This document shows, in pieces, positions 59,159-64,000 of a stretch of DNA of 64,000 bases. The stretch lies in contig JACJXK010000016.1 in assembly GCA_020636675.1 (NCBI GenBank), positions 1 through 64,000 of the forward strand, read 5' to 3'. The position numbers were made by a program, and so were the translations under genes. The DNA comes from Prevotellaceae bacterium. Its GTDB lineage: Bacteria > Bacteroidota > Bacteroidia > Bacteroidales > Paludibacteraceae. Numbering within the stretch: position 1 is the first letter of the stretch; each line of letters opens with the position of its first letter. A model generated the notes under the pieces. It was not told where the DNA came from. It made no database searches and saw only the letters and a list, made by a program, of their open reading frames with translations.

Positions 59159-59725
59159 ATGATCAATTCACAGGATATTAAGAACGGAACTTGTGTCCGT
59201 ATAGATTCAAAGCTCTATTTTTGTACTGAATTCCAGCATGTTAAACCTGGAAAGGGAAACACGATTATGAGAACCAAGTTGAAAGATGTGGTGACAGGCC
59301 GTGTGTTGGAGCGCAGGTTTAACATCGGAGAGAAGTTGGAAGATGTGAGGGTAGAGCGTCGTCCTTATCAATATTTGTATCAGGAAGGAGAAAACTTGAT
59401 GTTTATGAATCAAGAAACATTCGACCAGATTCCTATCGGTCACGATTTGGTGACAGGTGTTGAGTTTATGAAGGAAGGTGATGTCGTGGAAGTTGTATTC
59501 GACTCATCTACAGAAGCTGTGCTTTTCGCAGAAATGCCAGTGAAGACTCCATTGCTAATCACATATACGGAACCCGGATTGAAGGGTGATACTGCGACTA
59601 ACACATTGAAACCGGCAACTGTTGAGACGGGTGCTACGGTAAGAGTTCCTCTTTTTATCAATGAAGGAGAAAAAATATTGGTAGATACACGTGACGGTTC
59701 TTATTTGGAACGCGTGCGCGAATAG
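59159..59725 (+). CDS. efp: Elongation factor P
   Basis: A 188-residue EF-P with three beta-barrel domains. The exposed loop reads VKPGKGNTIM, with Lys32 at the site that is post-translationally modified in other EF-Ps. EF-P relieves ribosome stalling at polyproline. No epmA/epmB or earP modification genes are nearby. Monocistronic: own promoter and strong terminator. Confidence 0.96.
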   Translation: MINSQDIKNGTCVRIDSKLYFCTEFQHVKPGKGNTIMRTKLKDVVTGRVLERRFNIGEKLEDVRVERRPYQYLYQEGENLMFMNQETFDQIPIGHDLVTGVEFMKEGDVVEVVFDSSTEAVLFAEMPVKTPLLITYTEPGLKGDTATNTLKPATVETGATVRVPLFINEGEKILVDTRDGSYLERVRE

Positions 59726-59741
59726 CTCTGTTGTTTATAAG

Positions 59742-59780
59742 GGAAAAAAGGAGGGAGTTGATGCTCCCTCCTTTTTTCCT
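59742..59780 (+). terminator. Terminator after efp
   Basis: A perfect 16-bp stem pairs GGAAAAAAGGAGGGAG (59742-59757) with CTCCCTCCTTTTTTCC (59764-59779) around a 6-nt loop. Confidence 0.9.
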
Positions 59781-59822
59781 TGATTGTAGATTGTGTATAT
59801 AGGTGAGTATCCATTCTGTGAA

Positions 59823-60641
59823 ATGATGTATTATTTGAAATATCTAAGATATCTTTTCCGTTCTAAGCATAGAAGGGGGTTTGGCATACATTCGCCGTTT
59901 GTGTTCCATTTGGTGACGGATGTAATAGAGGAGACTTTACCTTATTATAAGTATAGTCTTATAGAAAAAGTCCGACATCTGCTGCTGAAAACAGAAAAGA
60001 TCGTTTTCGTTGAAGATTTTGGGACGGGAGTTTCCGGCCAAAGGCGGATCTCTAAGATTGTCAGACGATCAGCCAAGTCAAAGTATTATGCACAAGTGCT
60101 ATTCCGTTTGGTCAATTACTATAAGGCGAACGACATACTGGAACTCGGAACTTCATTTGGATTGACAACGATGTACTTGGCTGCGCCCAATTCGAAGTCA
60201 AATGTAGTTACGATGGAAGGCTGCCATGAGATAGCCGAGTATGCGAGTTTGAGTTTTCGACGGGCTGGATTTGATAATATACGGTTGTGTGAAGGAAATA
60301 TAGACGGTTGTCTTCCCGATGTTTTGAAATCTTTTACGAAGCTTGATTTCGTTTTTTTTGATGCGAACCATAAGAAGTCGGCATTGCTGAGTTATTTTGA
60401 TGCGTGTTGCAAAAAATCACATGGCAAGTCTGTGTTTGTCATTGACGACATATATTGGTCGGACGATATGGAGGATGCGTGGGCTGAAATAAAGAAGGAC
60501 ACAAGGGTTAGGGTGACAATTGACATGTTTACCTATGGTATCGTGTTGTTTGATCCTGAGTTACAAAAGGAGGATTATGTTCTGAGATTCTTCCCGAATC
60601 TAAAAGAATGTATATTGGACGCTCTTAATGTTAACTATTAG
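59823..60641 (+). CDS. SAM-dependent O-methyltransferase-like protein
   Basis: A 272-residue class I methyltransferase. The frame opens at 59793, but the ATG pair at 59823/59826 (MMYYLKYLRYLFRS) avoids the terminator-proximal sequence. The basic N-terminal segment RSKHRRGFGIHSPFVF is followed by the SAM motif DILELGTSFGLTTMYLA (about 99-115), an acidic motif VTMEGCHEIAE and FVFFDANHKKSALLSYFD (about 165-182). It resembles O-methyltransferase family 3 members. The substrate is unknown. Confidence 0.82.
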   Translation: MMYYLKYLRYLFRSKHRRGFGIHSPFVFHLVTDVIEETLPYYKYSLIEKVRHLLLKTEKIVFVEDFGTGVSGQRRISKIVRRSAKSKYYAQVLFRLVNYYKANDILELGTSFGLTTMYLAAPNSKSNVVTMEGCHEIAEYASLSFRRAGFDNIRLCEGNIDGCLPDVLKSFTKLDFVFFDANHKKSALLSYFDACCKKSHGKSVFVIDDIYWSDDMEDAWAEIKKDTRVRVTIDMFTYGIVLFDPELQKEDYVLRFFPNLKECILDALNVNY

Positions 60642-60737
60642 TCAACTCTGATAGGAACATAAATTGGACCATACTTGTTTTGTAATGTGGAGATTGCAAA
60701 AAAACAAAATGTGACGTATAAAAATGTATGATAAAGA

Positions 60738-60767
60738 TTGTTTTTATGGAAAAAAAGCATACTTTTG
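60738..60767 (+). promoter_or_regulatory. Promoter of the DUF2795 gene
   Basis: TTG (60738-60740), a 19-nt spacer and TACTTTTG (60760-60767) match the consensus. The implied leader is about 60 nt. Confidence 0.7.
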
Positions 60768-60832
60768 CAATCCTTTGTGTAGAGAATTGTGATATGATTA
60801 GTATTAACTTTAATAATTTTCTATAGACTGTT

Positions 60833-61054
60833 ATGTATTGGACGTTAGAATTGGCATCAAAATTGGATGATGCTCCATGGCCAGCAACAAAAGATGAGCT
60901 GATAGATTTTGCAATGAGATCAGGAGCTCCCTTGGAGGTGATAGAAAATCTTCAGGAGATGGAGGATGAAGGAGAAATATACGAAAGTATTGAAGATATA
61001 TGGCCCGATTATCCAAGTAAGGAAGACTTCTTCTTTAATGAGGAGGAGTACTAA
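60833..61054 (+). CDS. DUF2795 family protein
   Basis: A 73-residue acidic protein reading MYWTLELASKLDDAPWPATK, then DELIDFAMRSGAPLEVIENL and an acidic tail (EDFFFNEEEY). This is the well-conserved Bacteroidota DUF2795 small protein. No motif gives a function. It lies just upstream of the T9SS genes, with 168 bp between it and porP. Confidence 0.88.
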   Translation: MYWTLELASKLDDAPWPATKDELIDFAMRSGAPLEVIENLQEMEDEGEIYESIEDIWPDYPSKEDFFFNEEEY

Positions 61055-61221
61055 GATTCGATAAGAAGGCTCGTTTTTTTAGAACTTTTAATCCATTGTC
61101 AGATAGATAGATGGCTAAGAAGACTAAATAAAAAATATTTAAAAGTCTCGATTTTATTGTAAATTATTGTAAAAATCACTAACATTGTTGTCGATTTTGC
61201 GATGACTGCACATCAAATTAT

Positions 61222-62196
61222 ATGAAAAAAGGACGTTTGATATTCTTTTTTTTTCTGTTGATGCTGGAATTTAATAAGGTTTCTGCGCAATTTGATGCTC
61301 AATATAGTCATTATATGGAGGTGCCGGAGACGAATAATCCAGGGGCAGTGTCGGCAAATGAGAAGTTGAATTTATTCGGACTTTATAGACTGCAATGGGC
61401 GGGATTTAGTGATGCGCCGAAAGATGTGTTCTGTTCGGTAAATATGCCACTCAGTATATCGGGGACAAAACATGGGGTTGGATTGGTTTTTTCCAATGAA
61501 AATATAGGTTTGTTCAAAAACCAAAGCGTTCTTTTACAATATTCATACAAGATGAAACTCTGGAGAGGAGTTTTGGGCTTGGGTTTGAATTTGGGTGCTT
61601 TAAGTCAGACATTTGACAATGCAGGGGTTGACTTTACGGGAAACGGAAATGCGCTAGTAGACGGAGATGATTACCATGATTCGGATGATGCGTATTCGTA
61701 TTCGGGAGCGGATGATAATGCGTGGGCATTTGATGCGGGAGTTGGATGCTTTTATAGTGATGATGATTTATTTGCGGGGTTGTCGGTTTCTCACTTGAAT
61801 TCCAAATCAACAAATTACGGAATAGATTCGGCGTTAATGTATGTTCCTAGAATATTTTATTTGACAGGAGGATACAATATCCGATTATCCAATCCGTTTT
61901 TTACTCTAAAGCCATCGACTCAAATGCGAACAGACTTTAAATCTTCACAAATAGAGTTATCGTGTTTGGTTGAGTATGATAAAAAGTTAAGAGGTGGACT
62001 CTCCTATAGATTTGGGGATGCGATAGTGTTTATGTTGGGGATAGACTTATCCTCTGGTCTTAGTTTAGGATATTCGTATGATTTGCCGGTTTCCGGGATG
62101 ATAGTTTCTGGAGGTAGTCATGAAATATATATGCGCTATAGTTTTATCCCTGAATTTTCAAAGAAAAATAAATATAAGAGTGATCGAATTTTATGA
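61222..62196 (+). CDS. porP: PorP/SprF-family type IX secretion protein
   Basis: A 324-residue outer-membrane protein with a signal peptide (MKKGRLIFFFFLLMLEF, cleaved near VSAQ) and beta-strand-rich body. The family opening FDAQYSHYMEVPETNNPGA (about 24-42) is characteristic of PorP/SprF. These proteins associate with the T9SS trans-envelope complex and help attach exported proteins. It overlaps the extended upstream frame of gldK, and gldK and gldL follow in the same direction. Confidence 0.9.
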   Translation: MKKGRLIFFFFLLMLEFNKVSAQFDAQYSHYMEVPETNNPGAVSANEKLNLFGLYRLQWAGFSDAPKDVFCSVNMPLSISGTKHGVGLVFSNENIGLFKNQSVLLQYSYKMKLWRGVLGLGLNLGALSQTFDNAGVDFTGNGNALVDGDDYHDSDDAYSYSGADDNAWAFDAGVGCFYSDDDLFAGLSVSHLNSKSTNYGIDSALMYVPRIFYLTGGYNIRLSNPFFTLKPSTQMRTDFKSSQIELSCLVEYDKKLRGGLSYRFGDAIVFMLGIDLSSGLSLGYSYDLPVSGMIVSGGSHEIYMRYSFIPEFSKKNKYKSDRIL

Positions 62197-62231
62197 AACA
62201 GAGAAGAAAAAAATTAAGTAATTTAAATATC

Positions 62232-63638
62232 ATGAAAAAGCTGTTAATTATTTCATTAATCGCAGTGCTACTCACCGGATGTGGAGGAGAGAATGGTGAG
62301 CTAGTAGGTGTTTATTCAAAGTCGTGGAAGGAGCCCACTCCTTATGGAATGATTTTCATAAAAAGAGGTTCTTTTACAATGGGTCAGAATGATCAGGACG
62401 CCAATTGGGCTATGACTTCTCAGTCAAGAACGGTGGCGTTGGATGCGTTCTGGATGGACGAGACGGAAATCACGAATGGAGAGTACAGACAGTTCGTAAA
62501 TTGGGTAAGAGACTCAATTGCCAGAGAAAAATTGTCTGCAGTAGATGAATCTTACAAGATCTCTCAGGACAAGAAAGGTAATGAGTTGAAGACTCCTATC
62601 TTGAATTGGAAGAAGAAAATTCCTTGGAAGAAAGCTAATGAGGATTTGAAGGCGGCGTTGGACAGCATGTATTACATGGATGAAGATGCAATCGATTTTG
62701 AGCCTCAATTGAACGGAATGATTCTTATGTACAAGTATGGTTGGGTTGACTATGTCCAGGCAGCAAAGAAAGAAAATAAGTTTGATGCATTGAGAGGTAG
62801 TTATAACCGTAGCATCGCAGGTCTTGGAAAAACAAAGGATAGTGCAGATGTGATGATCAGAAAGGACACTTCATTCACGAATGAACAAGGTCACATTATC
62901 AACCAGACTGTCTATAGGGAATTGAAGAGACGTGCGGATTTCATTTCAATGAAGAGAGTAAATATTTATCCTGACACATTGTGTTGGATCAGAGACTTTA
63001 CTTATGCATACAATGAGCCATACATGAAGATGTATTTTGCACACCCAGGATATGGTGAATACCCTGTTGTCGGAGTGTCTTGGGAACAAGCTCAGGCATT
63101 CTGCCATTGGAGATCCTTCTTGTTCAATTCATATCAAGTAAAGAACAAGGGCGTCAGAGTCCAAGATTATCGTTTGCCAACTGAGGCTGAGTGGGAATAT
63201 GCTGCTCGTGGAGGAAAGGATCTTTCCATGTATCCTTGGGGTGGTAATTATGTACGTACAACTAAAGGTTGTTTCTTGGCTAACTTTAAGCCGCAAAGAG
63301 GTAACTATACGGATGATGGTTATTTGATCACAGCTAAAGTTGGATCTTATCCTCCAAATGATTTTGGATTGTATGATATGGCAGGAAACGTAGCAGAGTG
63401 GACTTCTTCTGCTTTCCATGAGTCTAACTATAGTTTTGTTCATGATATGAATCCAAACTATGAGTATAATGCAAAAACTTCTGATCCTGATGTCTTGAGA
63501 CGTAAGGTTGTTAGAGGTGGATCATGGAAAGATGTAGGTATCTTCTTGCAGTGTGGTGTTCGTACATATGAGTACCAAACAGAAAATAGGTCATTCATCG
63601 GATTCAGATGTGTTCGTAGTTATATCGGTGTAGAATAG
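62232..63638 (+). CDS. gldK: T9SS outer-membrane lipoprotein GldK/PorK
   Basis: A 468-residue lipoprotein starting MKKLLIISLIAVLLTGCGGE; the lipobox LLTGC has Cys17. The body is an FGE-sulfatase-like fold: YGMIFIKRGSFTMGQND (about 38-54), FWMDETEITNGEYRQFVNWV (about 73-92), YRLPTEAEWEYAARGG (about 318-333) and GFRCVRSYIG at the end. GldK/PorK builds a ring at the inner face of the outer membrane with GldN. The ATG at 62193 is rejected since it lacks a signal-peptide start. Confidence 0.94.
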   Translation: MKKLLIISLIAVLLTGCGGENGELVGVYSKSWKEPTPYGMIFIKRGSFTMGQNDQDANWAMTSQSRTVALDAFWMDETEITNGEYRQFVNWVRDSIAREKLSAVDESYKISQDKKGNELKTPILNWKKKIPWKKANEDLKAALDSMYYMDEDAIDFEPQLNGMILMYKYGWVDYVQAAKKENKFDALRGSYNRSIAGLGKTKDSADVMIRKDTSFTNEQGHIINQTVYRELKRRADFISMKRVNIYPDTLCWIRDFTYAYNEPYMKMYFAHPGYGEYPVVGVSWEQAQAFCHWRSFLFNSYQVKNKGVRVQDYRLPTEAEWEYAARGGKDLSMYPWGGNYVRTTKGCFLANFKPQRGNYTDDGYLITAKVGSYPPNDFGLYDMAGNVAEWTSSAFHESNYSFVHDMNPNYEYNAKTSDPDVLRRKVVRGGSWKDVGIFLQCGVRTYEYQTENRSFIGFRCVRSYIGVE

Positions 63639-63698
63639 AAAACAAAAGGAGATTATTATAAAATAATTAAAATTTTTAACCTTAAATAAAATAGTAAA

Positions 63699-64000
63699 AT
63701 GGGAGTTTCAGATTTTTTGGCTTCCCCAGTTGGGAAGCGAATGAGTGGTGTTGCTTATGGTTTTGGAGCCAGTATCGTAATTATTGGAGCCTTGTTTAAA
63801 ATTCAGCACTATCCAGGTGCAGGTATCATGTTGATGATCGGTATGGGTATAGAGGCTATACTTTTTGCCTTGTCAGCACTAGAAAAACCTCATAAAGAAT
63901 GGGAGTGGTCTTTGGTTTATCCTGAATTGGAAGGTGATGAAGCTTCTGAAAAACCAGCAAAGAAGGGTAACGACAAACAACAGATTGCAAAAATCGAAGA
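63699..64000 (+). CDS. gldL: T9SS motor protein GldL/PorL (partial, cut by window end)
   Basis: The first 100 codons of GldL: MGVSDFLASPVGKRMSGVAY, then two transmembrane helices (about 16-34 and 41-61; GASIVIIGALFKIQHY and MLMIGMGIEAILFAL). The hallmark is the conserved Lys/His-containing loop between the helices (KIQHYPGAG). GldL and GldM form the proton-driven motor that powers T9SS. The gene runs off the end with an open frame, and gldM and gldN should follow outside. Confidence 0.95.
   Translation, partial: MGVSDFLASPVGKRMSGVAYGFGASIVIIGALFKIQHYPGAGIMLMIGMGIEAILFALSALEKPHKEWEWSLVYPELEGDEASEKPAKKGNDKQQIAKIE

Overview
The window is chromosomal DNA from a member of the Bacteroidota, most likely order Bacteroidales. 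The evidence is a PorP/SprF-GldK-GldL cluster of the type IX secretion system (T9SS) at the right end, several proteins with T9SS-type C-terminal sorting domains, and repeated Bacteroidota promoters (TTTG or TTG, a 19-20 nt spacer, then TAnnTTTG) with little Shine-Dalgarno signal. A TPP-riboswitch thiamine outer-membrane receptor/PnuT pair of the Bacteroides type also fits. I cannot name genus or species.

Layout. 1-2.1 kb: a hipBA toxin-antitoxin operon between copies of an intergenic repeat. 2.7-5.9 kb: TPP riboswitch, thiamine TonB receptor and PnuT. 5.9-11.2 kb (minus): a CxxCH-containing beta-propeller lipoprotein with a membrane partner, then sufS-sufE. 12-15.8 kb (plus): phenylacetate-CoA ligase, tandem-ACT regulator, a 39-residue accessory peptide and a sodium:solute symporter. 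16.1 kb: an independent 39-codon gene. 16.4-19.1 kb (minus): GNAT/FemAB-like protein and a TGS-type nucleoside kinase. 19.5-22.6 kb (plus): TPR protein, DUF1015 protein, ferritin-like/VIT1 transporter. 22.65-23.92 kb: two identical tandem copies of an ORF-less group II intron. 23.9-29 kb (minus): MFP-RND efflux operon ending in a CvfB-like S1 protein. 29.6-30.6 kb (minus): a membrane protein, tRNA-Pro and tRNA-Arg. 30.9-33.5 kb (plus): an S74-chaperone-like T9SS cargo followed by a subtilase. 33.5-45.3 kb: dprA, rbfA, a LolC/E-like permease, a NYN-LOTUS protein, carB, a secreted lysyl-endopeptidase-like protease, 5-FTHF cyclo-ligase and hemW. 45.6-50.1 kb (minus): pta-ackA, recO, an M15-like lipoprotein and a PaaI-like thioesterase. 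50.2-54.3 kb (minus): a YghO-like protein and the four-gene GDP-D-glycero-alpha-D-manno-heptose operon. 54.4-59 kb: metH without a reactivation domain, a small basic protein, tRNA-Gln and tyrS. 59.1-64 kb (plus): efp, a methyltransferase, a DUF2795 protein and the T9SS genes porP-gldK-gldL, with gldL cut by the window end.

Most of the window is ordinary housekeeping DNA. The less ordinary content is the tandem intron pair, a modular family of intergenic palindromic repeats found in at least nine intergenic regions, an unannotated 39-codon gene with its own promoter and terminator, the CxxCH-propeller/membrane-protein pair, and the S74-chaperone/subtilase pair. The T9SS genes at 61-64 kb probably export the cargo proteins encoded at 30.9-33.5 and 41.3-43.6 kb. 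Coordinates and motifs were read by eye; family names come from recognition, not from a database search.
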